From: Dehalococcoidia bacterium
GTDB taxonomy: Bacteria > Chloroflexota > Dehalococcoidia > UBA2979
Direction of reading: 5' to 3'
NCBI GenBank assembly: GCA_009692685.1
Contig: SHYS01000005.1
Span: 62,001 to 126,000 of the forward strand
Length of the DNA stretch: 64,000 nucleotides
The notes under the pieces were generated by a model. That model saw only the letters and a list, made by a program, of their open reading frames with translations. It did no database searches and was not told where the DNA came from. Numbering within the stretch: the first letter of the stretch is position 1; each line of letters opens with the position of its first letter. Positions 29,974 through 37,869 of the stretch are shown one piece after another. The position numbers and the translations under genes were made by a program.

Positions 29974-30765
29974 GTGGCGTCGAGGTGGGGCAGGCGACTT
30001 CGAGACGGAGATCGTGAGACGCTTCTTGCACCGCGCCCGGCGCAACCGGCCCCGACACGCTCGCCTGTCCTGAGCCCGCCCCGGACGGAGCGACTCGACT
30101 CGGTCTACCGCGCGCTCCTCGAAGCTCACGGCCCACAGCAGTGGTGGCCGCACGCCGACGAGGACGGACGTTTCGAGATCTGCCTCGGCGCGATCCTGAC
30201 CCAGAACACCGCCTGGAAGTCCGCGGCGAAAGCCCTCGAGAACCTGCGTGCCGGCGGCGCCTGGCCGGCTGAGGCGATCCTCGAGCTGCCGCAGGATGTT
30301 ATCGCCGACCTCGTGCGGCCGTCCGGCTACTTCAACGTGAAGGCGCGCAAGGTCCAGGAGTTCTGCCGTGTGCTCGTCGAGAAGTACGACGGCTCCATTG
30401 ACGCGCTCCTGGAGGGTGACGCCGACGAGGTGCGCGCGCGCCTCCTCGAGATCTGGGGTGTTGGACAGGAGACCGCGGACGCGATGACGTTGTACGCGGG
30501 GCGCCTGCCGACGTTCGTCGTTGACGCCTACGCCTACCGCCTGTTCGAGCGTCTCGACCTCGCACCCGGCGAGCGGCGCTACGAGGTGTACCGGAGCTTC
30601 CTCCTTGGGGTGATTGGGCCCGATGTCGAGCGTCTCAATGAGTGGCACGCGCTGATCGTGCGACACGGCCAGCAGGTCTGCCGTCGTACCAACCCGCTCT
30701 GCGGCGCCTGCCCCCTGCTCGATGCCTGCCCGTTCGGCCGGCAGGCACTGGGTTTCGAGGGCTGA
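29974..30765 (+). CDS. Endonuclease III-family DNA glycosylase, MagIII-like
   Basis: The protein has the HhH-GPD fold and a C-terminal four-cysteine iron-sulfur loop (CRRTNPLCGACPLLDAC). The early AILTQNTAWKSAAKALENL and the catalytic-Asp segment LPTFVVDAYAYRLF are present. In the hairpin, where endonuclease III has LPGVGRKTA with the lyase Lys, this protein has IWGVGQETADA. It lacks that Lys. This resembles MagIII-type glycosylases that remove alkylated bases without lyase activity. The GTG at 29974 abuts the trmO stop; the first 35 residues are Pro/Arg-rich, so a later start is possible. Confidence 0.85.
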   Translation: MASRWGRRLRDGDRETLLAPRPAQPAPTRSPVLSPPRTERLDSVYRALLEAHGPQQWWPHADEDGRFEICLGAILTQNTAWKSAAKALENLRAGGAWPAEAILELPQDVIADLVRPSGYFNVKARKVQEFCRVLVEKYDGSIDALLEGDADEVRARLLEIWGVGQETADAMTLYAGRLPTFVVDAYAYRLFERLDLAPGERRYEVYRSFLLGVIGPDVERLNEWHALIVRHGQQVCRRTNPLCGACPLLDACPFGRQALGFEG

Positions 30766-30801
30766 TACGGTCGAATGCGGTGACGACGACGGGAGTGCCC
30801 C

Positions 30802-31356
30802 ATGGATGTGTATACAGCGATTCGTACGCGCCGCGACCTTGAACGCTTCGCTCCCGAATGCCCGCCTCGCGAGGTGATCGAGCGGCTCATCGATGCCGCG
30901 ATCTGGGCGCCGAACCACAAGCTCACCGAGCCCTGGCGCTTCCATGTGCTTGCCGGTGCAGGTCGCGAGGCGATGGCGGACTCGGTCGCCGCGTGGCTCG
31001 AGGCCGAAGGCCGCCCCGAGGGCGCACAGCGCTCTGCGCGTTCCAAGTTGTTGCGTGCGCCCGTGATCCTCATCGTCACGCAGCTCGGTAACCACGAGGA
31101 CGCAGTCCGCGACCTAGAGGACTACGCCTCCTGCTCGATGGCGGTGCAGAACCTCCTGCTCGCCGCGCATGCGGATGGCCTGATCGCGCACCTCAGCACC
31201 GACGCAATGGCGCTCTACGAAGGCGCCAGGAACTACCTCGGACTGGCGTCGCACGACCGGATCGTCGCCTACGTGAACCTTGGCTACGCAGTGCCCGACG
31301 CGCCTGCGAAGGAGGGCGCTCGGCGCGCTCCCGAAGTGCGCTGGGACTGGCGCTGA
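30802..31356 (+). CDS. Nitroreductase family protein
   Basis: The 184-residue flavoprotein begins MDVYTAIRTRRDLERFAPEC, the FMN-contacting Arg cluster of the nitroreductase family, followed by IDAAIWAPNHKLTEPWRFHV. The C-terminal half has ASCSMAVQNLLLAAHADGL and LGYAVPDAPAKE. It is a dimeric NAD(P)H-dependent oxidoreductase by family; the substrate is unknown. ATG 30802 has GGGAGTGCC upstream. It is separated by 32 bases from a deazaflavin-type nitroreductase gene. Confidence 0.9.
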   Translation: MDVYTAIRTRRDLERFAPECPPREVIERLIDAAIWAPNHKLTEPWRFHVLAGAGREAMADSVAAWLEAEGRPEGAQRSARSKLLRAPVILIVTQLGNHEDAVRDLEDYASCSMAVQNLLLAAHADGLIAHLSTDAMALYEGARNYLGLASHDRIVAYVNLGYAVPDAPAKEGARRAPEVRWDWR

Positions 31357-31388
31357 TCCACATCGACTCGCCCGCGAAAGGACCTGAC

Positions 31389-31817
31389 ATGACTACCAAC
31401 ACGACTACCTCCAACGAGCGCAACCGCGCCGTCATCGAGGAGTTCCGCGCCAACGGCGGTAAAGCCGGTGGTGTTTGGGAGGGCCGCCCGCTGGTGCTGC
31501 TGACGACCACAGGCGCGAAGACCGGCCGCCAGCACACCACCCCGCTGATGTCCCGCACCGAGGGCGACCGGCTGTTCGTCTTCGCCTCGAAGGGTGGCGC
31601 CCCGGAGAGCCCGGCCTGGTACCACAACCTCGTGGCAAACCCGACCGTCACCGTCGAAGTCGGCGCGGGGCGCTTCGAGGCCCGTGCGGTGGTCCTCGAC
31701 GGGCCGGAGCGGGATCGCGTCTACGCCGCGCAGGCCACGAACTTCCCGCAGTTCGGCGAGTACCAGACGCGCACCACGCGCCAGATTCCGGTCATCGCGC
31801 TCGAGCGCATCGGCTGA
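31389..31817 (+). CDS. Deazaflavin (F420)-dependent nitroreductase-type protein
   Basis: The 142-residue protein matches the DUF385/DDN split-barrel family. Motifs are GGVWEGRPLVLLTTTGAKTG, HTTPLMSRTEGDRLFVFAS and GAPESPAWYHNLVANPTVTV, which are the F420-contact regions. Members reduce nitroimidazoles or quinones with F420H2. This is indirect evidence that the host makes F420. No F420 synthesis gene is in the window. The ATG at 31389 follows GAAAGGACCTGAC. Confidence 0.9.
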   Translation: MTTNTTTSNERNRAVIEEFRANGGKAGGVWEGRPLVLLTTTGAKTGRQHTTPLMSRTEGDRLFVFASKGGAPESPAWYHNLVANPTVTVEVGAGRFEARAVVLDGPERDRVYAAQATNFPQFGEYQTRTTRQIPVIALERIG

Positions 31818-31871
31818 GCGAGACGCTCGACTTCGATTGCGCGCCTCGCGGTCGAACCCGACACTGAGGCC

Positions 31872-32966
31872 ATGGTCGATATCGGCATCATCGGGCTGGC
31901 ACGCAGCGGGAAGACTTCGCTCTTCAACGCGATGACGCGCGGCACCGCCGCTGTTGGCGCCTATTCGAGCAAGAGCGAGCCCAACGTTGGCGTCGTGCGG
32001 GTGCCAGACGCGAGGGTTGATGCCCTCGCGGTGCTCTACAGCCCGAAGAAGACCACCTATGCCGAGGTGCGGTTCGTCGACTATCCGGTGTCCGGCTTCG
32101 GCGCCGAGGGTCCGGCCGCGAAGTACCTCGCGGAGCTCGCGGGTATGGACGCCATGGTTCACGTCGTGCGCGCGTTCGAGGACGACTCGGTTCCACACCC
32201 CGAGCAGTCCGTCGACCCGAATCGCGATGCCGAGGCGCTCAACCTCGAGTTGACCTTCGCTGACCTCGCATTGATCGAGCGGCGTCTCACACGCATCGAG
32301 GCGGAGATGCGCTCCGTGCGTGCCGCCGACCGCGCGCCCCTCGATCGCGACCGTGCGCTGATGGAGCGTCTCAAGACCGCGCTTGAAAGCGGCGAGGCAG
32401 TGCGCTCGGTTGCTCTCACCGAGGAGGAGTCGAAGGCGTTGTCGGCCTACCAGTTCGTCACCCGGCGACCGGTGCTGTTGGTCGTCAACATCGGCGAGTC
32501 GCAGCTGGCAGACGCTGAGGCCATCGAGCGCGACTTCGCTTCGAGGCACGGCGGCGCCGGGGTCGCCGTGGTCGCGCTGTGCGCCAGGATCGAGGCCGAA
32601 CTCGCCACCATGGAGCCCGCCGACGCCCTCGAGTTTCGCCGCGACCTCGGACTCCCCGAGGTGTCTCCGCTCGACCGCGCCATCCGCGAGGCCTATGCGC
32701 TCCTCGAGCTCCAGTCCTTCCTCACCGCAGGTGAGGACGAGTGCCGCGCCTGGACCGTCCGTCGTGGTTCGTCCGCGCCCGAGGCTGCTGGCAAGATCCA
32801 CTCGGATCTGGAGAAGGGCTTCATTCGCGCCGAGGTCGCCCGCTGGGACGAGCTTGTCCAGGCCGGTTCGCTCGCCGAGCTGAAGAAGCGCGGCCGGCTG
32901 CACGTCGAGGGGAAGACATACATCGTGCAGGACGGCGACGTCGTCAACATCCTCTTCAACCTCTGA
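31872..32966 (+). CDS. ychF: OBG-family ATPase/GTPase YchF
   Basis: YchF is a ribosome-associated P-loop nucleotidase. The 364-residue protein has G1 [14 protein letters not shown] and G3-like [10 protein letters not shown]. The specificity segment at VVNIGESQ stands in place of the NKxD/NxxE region. The coiled-coil insertion (residues 130-180) is present. A C-terminal TGS domain has [34 protein letters not shown] and [14 protein letters not shown]. Length fits the family. Confidence 0.93.
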   Translation: MVDIGIIGLARSGKTSLFNAMTRGTAAVGAYSSKSEPNVGVVRVPDARVDALAVLYSPKKTTYAEVRFVDYPVSGFGAEGPAAKYLAELAGMDAMVHVVRAFEDDSVPHPEQSVDPNRDAEALNLELTFADLALIERRLTRIEAEMRSVRAADRAPLDRDRALMERLKTALESGEAVRSVALTEEESKALSAYQFVTRRPVLLVVNIGESQLADAEAIERDFASRHGGAGVAVVALCARIEAELATMEPADALEFRRDLGLPEVSPLDRAIREAYALLELQSFLTAGEDECRAWTVRRGSSAPEAAGKIHSDLEKGFIRAEVARWDELVQAGSLAELKKRGRLHVEGKTYIVQDGDVVNILFNL

Positions 32967-32972
32967 TCGAGG

Positions 32973-33389
32973 GTGACCATCCCGGGCTGGCTACCGGCTG
33001 TGCTCGCGATCTTCCTCGGTGCGCTGGTCGTCATTACCGCGCTGGGCCTCGCGGCCGTACGCGATCCCGCAGTGCGCGAGGTGTTCGGGCGCCTGAGGCG
33101 GCTCCCGAATCGACAGAAGGTCGGTTTCGTTCGGGCGCTCGTCCTCGACGGGCGCCTGCCTCTTGCCGTGCGCGTGATTCCGTGGCTACTTGTCGCCTAC
33201 CTGCTGCTGCCGTTCGACATCGTGCCGGACTTTATCCCGTTCCTCGGGCAGCTGGACGACGTGGCGATCGTCGTCCTGGCGCTATGGCTCATGATGCGGC
33301 TGATGCCGCCCGCGCTCCTCGCGGAGCACCTCGCACAGGCGGAGGTACGAGCGGCCTCGCGCGGTGCAGGTGAGATCAGCGTCGATTAA
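32973..33389 (+). CDS. DUF1232 (YkvA-like) membrane protein
   Basis: The 138-residue protein has an N-terminal helix ([20 protein letters not shown]) and the DUF1232 core [20 protein letters not shown], then [20 protein letters not shown]. The PxDxxPDxIPxxGxxDD pattern is complete. The function of the family is unknown. The GTG at 32973 is six bases after ychF. A decayed paralogue follows at 33511-33938. Confidence 0.85.
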   Translation: MTIPGWLPAVLAIFLGALVVITALGLAAVRDPAVREVFGRLRRLPNRQKVGFVRALVLDGRLPLAVRVIPWLLVAYLLLPFDIVPDFIPFLGQLDDVAIVVLALWLMMRLMPPALLAEHLAQAEVRAASRGAGEISVD

Positions 33390-33510
33390 CCCCCGGGACC
33401 CGTGCCGGCAGGTCGGCGAACACTAGGATGCGTCGGGGCTCCTCCACCGAAGCACCGCGACGCTTATCGCGGTGGCGGCCGCCTATGATGGCGGGCACGG
33501 AGGAGCCGCG

Positions 33511-33938
33511 TTGCCAGTATTGATCGTGCTGATTCTGCTGGTCGCCACTGCCGTCGCGCTGGCAGCGCTGGGCATGGCCGCAGAACGGCGGCCTGCAGTC
33601 CGCGATGTGCTCCGGCGCATTGAGCCGCTGTCCTACCCACAGCGCGGCCGCCTCGGCGTCTGGCTTGCCAAGGATCCTCAGGTTCCGCCGCTGGTGCGGT
33701 ATCTCCAGCTCGCGGCTTTCATCTACTGGATAATCCCCATCGACTTCATCCCCGACGCGCTGCCCAGGATCGGCGCTTCGATGACCGTGTCGCGCTCGTC
33801 CTCGCCTGCTGGTGTGTGGTCGCGGCCGCTCCCCTGCGCCTCGAGTAGCATCTCGTACGCATCGAGTTCCTGCGCGCGGTCGACGAGGCGCGTATCGAAG
33901 ACCTGCCGCCAGAGGGTGTCGCGGGGGACGCCTCTTGA
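33511..33938 (+). pseudogene. DUF1232 paralogue with frameshift and stop
   Basis: A TTG at 33511, five bases after GGAGGAG, starts an N-terminal helix (LPVLIVLILLVATAVALAAL) and then IPIDFIPDALPRIG. One base is lost or gained near 33775. The downstream frame reads RRFDDRVALVLACWCVVAAA, PLRLE, then TAG at 33846-33848, then HLVRIEFLRAVDEARIEDLP to a TGA at 33936. The downstream part matches what a DUF1232 C-terminus should be, so this is a dead or misread copy of the gene at 32973. Confidence 0.75.
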
Positions 33939-33974
33939 GCCTCGCCGCAGGGGCGCGCGGGCTATGATTGCGGC

Positions 33975-34823
33975 GTGACGAACCAGTCGAAGAGCCAGAC
34001 GGATGCGCTCCAGCTCACGGAGGCGGTGCAGGCCGCCCTCGAGGGTGGTCCGCCCGTGGCTGTCGCAACAGTCACGAGCGCCGGTGACGCGGTGCTGCCC
34101 GTTGGTGCCAAGTTGCTCATCCGGCGCGATGGTTCGCGGCTGGGTTCGATCACCCCCGAACTCGACGATCCGATTGCCGCAGCGGCGCTCGAGCAACTGA
34201 CGACGCTCCCGCGCGTGAACGTGCAGACGCTCTGGATCTCCGTGGACGGCTCACTGGCGAACCGTCTCTCGCAGGCGGCCGATGGTGCGGGCACAGTGAT
34301 GGCCGAGCTGTTCGAGGCGCCGGCGCGGCTTCTCGTGGTGGGTGGCGGGCACGTGGGGCTCGCACTGGCGACTCTCGGGGAGTTGTGCGGGATGGCAGTT
34401 TCCGTGTTCGATGATCGTGAGGAGTTCGCGAACCGCGAGCGCTTTCCCATGGCCGAGCACGTCTTCGCTACAGACACCGCCGCCGCCCTCGATGCGTTCG
34501 ACATCGGGCCGTCCGACTACATCGTGCTGGTCTCGCGCGGCCACCAGATGGACGAGCTGGCGCTCAGGCACGTCGTCGGGCGCGGCGCTGCTTACGTGGG
34601 GATGATCGGAAGCCGGCGGCGCACTCAGACGGTGCTTCAGCACCTCCGTGACGAGGGCATCGATGTCTGCGTGCTCGATGCGGTGCACACGCCGATCGGC
34701 ATCGATATCGGAGCTGAAACGCCTGAGGAGATCGCGGTTTCGATTCTGGCCGAGGTGATCATGGAGCGCCGAGGTGGTTCGGGCGAACGCATGGTCGGGC
34801 GGCGCGCGCGGCTCACCGACTGA
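33975..34823 (+). CDS. XdhC family protein (XdhC/CoxI), Rossmann part
   Basis: The 282-residue protein resembles XdhC, which inserts sulfurated molybdenum cofactor into molybdenum hydroxylases. The first 110 residues are a divergent XdhC/CoxI N-domain (VATVTSAGDAVLPVGAKLLI). The C-terminal XdhC Rossmann domain has LLVVGGGHVGLALATLGELC, VSVFDDREEFANRERFP, and SRGHQMDELALRHV with GMIGSRRR. TATGAT lies six bases before the GTG at 33975 and there is no ribosome site, so it may be leaderless. Related genes follow at 35192-37697. Confidence 0.88.
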   Translation: MTNQSKSQTDALQLTEAVQAALEGGPPVAVATVTSAGDAVLPVGAKLLIRRDGSRLGSITPELDDPIAAAALEQLTTLPRVNVQTLWISVDGSLANRLSQAADGAGTVMAELFEAPARLLVVGGGHVGLALATLGELCGMAVSVFDDREEFANRERFPMAEHVFATDTAAALDAFDIGPSDYIVLVSRGHQMDELALRHVVGRGAAYVGMIGSRRRTQTVLQHLRDEGIDVCVLDAVHTPIGIDIGAETPEEIAVSILAEVIMERRGGSGERMVGRRARLTD

Positions 34824-34883
34824 GCGATCATCGCCGTGAGTCCGACTTGGAACCAGAAGTTAACGAGTTCAGGGGAAAACCCG

Positions 34884-34919
34884 AGTAGCAGGGCTTTACG
34901 GCCCTGCTACTGTTGTTGT
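34884..34919 (+). terminator. Intrinsic terminator after the XdhC gene
   Basis: An 11-bp stem AGTAGCAGGGC / GCCCTGCTACT (34884-34894 and 34901-34911) with a six-base loop is followed by TGTTGTTGT. This is a good stem with a broken T-tract. Confidence 0.8.
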
Positions 34920-35191
34920 GCGGTTAATAACCGCTTCGAACTTGCCAGTTCCCTCTGGGGCGCGGAGGCCGAGCAATCGGCCTTTGTGCTTTTCTGGCTC
35001 GGCCGCCTGTTGAGCGTCGCCGCCCTGCCAGTTCCCTCTAAGGAAGTTACGCCGCGGGCGGCGCGCTGGATCTCTCATCGACGCTCCGGATTCCGAAGAT
35101 CTTCGAGACGAGTACGTCGTTCACGCCTGCACCATCGCGGCTACAATTGTGAGCGATTGTACTTCAGTCTGGTCAGCGTGTCGGAGGATCT
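34920..35191. other. Intergenic stretch with palindrome, second hairpin and direct repeats
   Basis: The whole gap 34824-35191 (368 bases) has no gene. Besides the terminator, it holds a 15-base palindrome GCGGTTAATAACCGC at 34920-34934. A second terminator-like hairpin GGCCGA-GCAA-TCGGCC lies at 34967-34982 with TTTGTGCTTTT after it. A 14-base direct repeat TGCCAGTTCCCTCT lies at 34943-34956 and 35026-35039. A promoter for the XdhC-N gene is at 35120. No known riboswitch was recognised. Confidence 0.6.
35120..35160 (+). promoter_or_regulatory. Promoter and operator-like repeat before the XdhC-N gene
   Basis: TTCACG at 35120-35125, a 16-base spacer and TACAAT at 35142-35147. An inverted repeat ACAAT-N8-ATTGT at 35143-35160 overlaps the -10 and could be a repressor site. 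The gene starts at 35192. Confidence 0.5.
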
Positions 35192-35506
35192 ATGTCTCGA
35201 GACCTCTTCGCCGAAATCCGCGCTGCCCAGTTGACGGGTGAGCCGCGCGTGCTCGCGACGGTTGCCGAGACCCTCGGCTCCACACCTCGCAAAGCGGGCG
35301 CCCGCCTCCTCCTGCGCCCGGACGGGTCGTTTATTGGCACCATTGGTGGCGGGTGTGGCGAGGCGGAGGTCTGGCAGGACGCCATGGAGACCATGCGCGA
35401 CGGCCAGCCGCGGTTCATGACCGTCGATCTCACGCAGCCCGTCGACGGCGATGACAAGATCTGCGGCGGCGTCATGCGCATCTTCATCGAACGCGTCTCC
35501 GGCTAG
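35192..35506 (+). CDS. XdhC/CoxI N-terminal domain protein
   Basis: A 104-residue stand-alone XdhC/CoxI domain: VLATVAETLGSTPRKAGARL, then SFIGTIGGGCGEAEVWQDAM and DKICGGVMRIFIE. The conserved GGGCGE and CGG cysteines, proposed to bind the molybdenum cofactor or sulfur, are present. It lacks the Rossmann half, which is supplied by the gene at 33975. The ATG has GGAGG eight bases upstream. It starts a three-gene unit with coxD- and coxE-like genes. Confidence 0.88.
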   Translation: MSRDLFAEIRAAQLTGEPRVLATVAETLGSTPRKAGARLLLRPDGSFIGTIGGGCGEAEVWQDAMETMRDGQPRFMTVDLTQPVDGDDKICGGVMRIFIERVSG

Positions 35507-35515
35507 CCGTTACCG

Positions 35516-36460
35516 GTGACCGCCGCGAACGCATCTGCCTCACCTCGGTTTACTTCTATCGAAGGTGTAGCCGACGCCCTGCGCGGCGCAGGCTACCTCG
35601 CCGACCGTGAACTGGCAACGACGGTCTTCCTGGCGCAGGAACTCGAGAAGCCGCTGCTTCTGGAGGGCGAAGCAGGCGTCGGCAAGACGGAGCTGGCGAA
35701 GGCGCTCGCGGCCGCCCGCGGTTCGAGGCTCATCCGTCTCCAGTGCTATGAGGGCCTCGATGCCTCGCAGGCGCTCTACGAGTGGAACTACCAGCGCCAG
35801 CTGCTCCACATTCGCCTGGCCGAGGCCGAACACCGCCTGGAGGGCGAAGGGCAGGGTGCCCGCGCTGCTTTTGAGCGCGAACTCTTCTCGCAGGAGTACC
35901 TCGTGCACCGCCCGCTCCTCGACGCTATCCTTGCCGAGGATGAGGTGCCGCCGGTACTCCTCATCGATGAAGTTGATCGCGCCGACGAGGAGTTCGAGGC
36001 GTTCCTCCTGGAGGTGCTCTCCGACTTCCAGATCACGGTTCCAGAGCTTGGGACGCTCCGTGCCGTGCGTCGGCCGTTCGTGATCCTCACCAGCAATCGC
36101 ACGCGCGAGCTGCACGACGCGCTCAAGCGGCGCTGTCTCTACCTCTGGCTGTCGTACCCCGCCTTCGAGCGCGAGTACGAGATCCTGCGGGCCCGCGTGC
36201 CGGGTATCAACGAGCATCTCGCGACGCAGGTCTGCGGTTTCATGCAGCTCTTGCGTGATCAGGATTTCTACAAGCGGCCAGGTGTCGCGGAGACGCTCGA
36301 CTGGGGTATGGCGCTGGTTGCCCTGCACCGCGATGAACTCGACGAGCACACTGTTGCGGAGACCCTCGGCTGCATCTTCAAGTATCACGACGACATCGAG
36401 CGGTTCCGCTCCGAGAACCTGGTGACCGTGCTGGACCAGATGAGCGAGCGTGCCCTCTAG
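35516..36460 (+). CDS. MoxR-family AAA ATPase, CoxD-like
   Basis: The 314-residue AAA+ protein has Walker A GEAGVGKTELAKAL, Walker B VLLIDEVDRADEEFEAFLLE and sensor segments VILTSNRTRELHDALKRRCL. Together with a VWA partner this is the MoxR/CoxD pattern; CoxD helps assemble the copper-molybdenum site of CO dehydrogenase in the known system. GTG start 10 bases after the XdhC-N stop. The gene overlaps the VWA gene by 11 bases. The CO dehydrogenase structural genes are not in this window. Confidence 0.92.
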   Translation: MTAANASASPRFTSIEGVADALRGAGYLADRELATTVFLAQELEKPLLLEGEAGVGKTELAKALAAARGSRLIRLQCYEGLDASQALYEWNYQRQLLHIRLAEAEHRLEGEGQGARAAFERELFSQEYLVHRPLLDAILAEDEVPPVLLIDEVDRADEEFEAFLLEVLSDFQITVPELGTLRAVRRPFVILTSNRTRELHDALKRRCLYLWLSYPAFEREYEILRARVPGINEHLATQVCGFMQLLRDQDFYKRPGVAETLDWGMALVALHRDELDEHTVAETLGCIFKYHDDIERFRSENLVTVLDQMSERAL

Positions 36461-37697
36461 CCCGTTCCTCGGGATGAATGCCCCGACCGATCCCGCCGCG
36501 CTGGTCGCGGACGGGCGAGCGCTGGCGGAATTCCTCGCGTTGGCGCCCGGCGAGCGTCGCGGCACGCTGACCGAGAACGTGGTCGCTTTCGCTCGCCTGC
36601 TCCGCGCCAGCGGCATCGAGGTAACCGTCGGTCGCACGCTGGATGCCACACGTGCTCTGGAGGTCATCGATGTCGCGCGCCGCGACGATGTCCAGGCCGC
36701 CCTCGCCAGCACACTGCTCTCGGATGTGGGCCAGCGTCCGCTGTTCGAGGCGCTCTTCGCGGTGTTCTGGTCCCTCGTCGCCCCAACGGCGGCCGTCCTC
36801 CCCACGCCCGCCACCGCCGCAGGCTCCCGGCCCCTCGACGGCCCTGCCGCGCGCCAGGAGCGGCGGGCGATGTCGGGCGACCTCTACGGTGGGGAATCGA
36901 AATCGATCCCGCACGGTCAGCCGCGTTCGTACAGCGACGCGGACCTGCTCAGTAGCCGCGACTTCTCTTCGCTGCACGGGGATGACTTGCGCCGCGTGCG
37001 ACAGCTGATTCGGATCATCGCGCACCAGCTCAGTACGGCGGTGTCGCGGCGGGCTCTGGCACATCGACGTGGTCACGGTATCGATCTGCGCCGCTCGCTC
37101 AGGCGCGCCGCGCGCTCTGGTGGCGAGATCCGCGAGCTTACTCATCGCAGGCGCACCTTACGGCGCACCGATGTGGTGCTGCTCGCTGATGTGAGCGGCT
37201 CGATGGATGTGTACACGGAGTTCCTTGTGCAGTTCGTGTACGGCCTCCAACAGGAGCTGCGCGGCGTCTCCACCTTCGTGTTCTCGACGAGGCTCTACGA
37301 GGTGACTCCGATGCTCCGCCTGCGCTCGTTCGAGGAAGCGCTGCGTCTCCTCCAGCAGCGCGTCGAGGCGTGGAGCGGCGGCACTCAGATCGGCGCCTCG
37401 ATCGCGGACTTCAATCGTCGGTTCGCCCGCGAGCGAGTCCACCGCAATACAATCGTCGTTGTGTTGTCGGATGGCTGGGATCGAGGCGATCCGAGCCGCC
37501 TCGGAAGCGAGATGGCGGTTCTCCACCGGCGGGCGCGGCGAGTGATCTGGCTGAATCCGCTGCTGGGCCAGGAGGGCTATGAGCCGCTGACTCGCGGGAT
37601 GGCGGCGGCGCTGCCGCACTGCGACGATTTCATGCCCGTCCATAATCTGGACTCACTTGCGCGACTGGGACGGCATCTCCTCCGGGTCGCGTCCTGA
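36450..37697 (+). CDS. VWA domain protein, CoxE-like
   Basis: The 415-residue protein carries a C-terminal von Willebrand A domain with the MIDAS motif DVSGSMDVYTEF, then TRLYEVTPMLR, GGTQIGASIADFN and VVVLSDGWDRGDP. CoxE-type proteins pair with MoxR ATPases to load metal cofactors. The start is GTG 36450 (overlapping the upstream stop by 11 bases) or ATG 36474. The N-terminal 100 residues are helical and likely bind the ATPase. Confidence 0.9.
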   Translation: MPSSPFLGMNAPTDPAALVADGRALAEFLALAPGERRGTLTENVVAFARLLRASGIEVTVGRTLDATRALEVIDVARRDDVQAALASTLLSDVGQRPLFEALFAVFWSLVAPTAAVLPTPATAAGSRPLDGPAARQERRAMSGDLYGGESKSIPHGQPRSYSDADLLSSRDFSSLHGDDLRRVRQLIRIIAHQLSTAVSRRALAHRRGHGIDLRRSLRRAARSGGEIRELTHRRRTLRRTDVVLLADVSGSMDVYTEFLVQFVYGLQQELRGVSTFVFSTRLYEVTPMLRLRSFEEALRLLQQRVEAWSGGTQIGASIADFNRRFARERVHRNTIVVVLSDGWDRGDPSRLGSEMAVLHRRARRVIWLNPLLGQEGYEPLTRGMAAALPHCDDFMPVHNLDSLARLGRHLLRVAS

Positions 37698-37869
37698 GCC
37701 TAACGCCGTCGTGGGCCATGTATTGGCTCTGAATTTCAGGGTTTTCACCGACCGCAGGCAGTGCGTCGCGGGTGGACACCCTCGTTATCACTGCGTAAAG
37801 TCCAACCAAGACCCGACGTAACGGCGGGCGTCGGCGCATGGACGCGCGTCTTACCAACGGGGGCTCATT

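Noticed and set aside
29443..31095. A 550-codon minus-strand open frame across trmO, the glycosylase and the nitroreductase
   Set aside because: It is the shadow of three well-supported plus-strand genes and shows no motif.
31284..32903. A 539-codon minus-strand open frame over the DDN gene and ychF
   Set aside because: Shadow of ychF, no domain or start signal.
35143..35160. lac-operator-like ACAATTGTGAGCG
   Set aside because: Only part of the lac operator is matched and no LacI-type gene is near; kept only as a possible inverted repeat.
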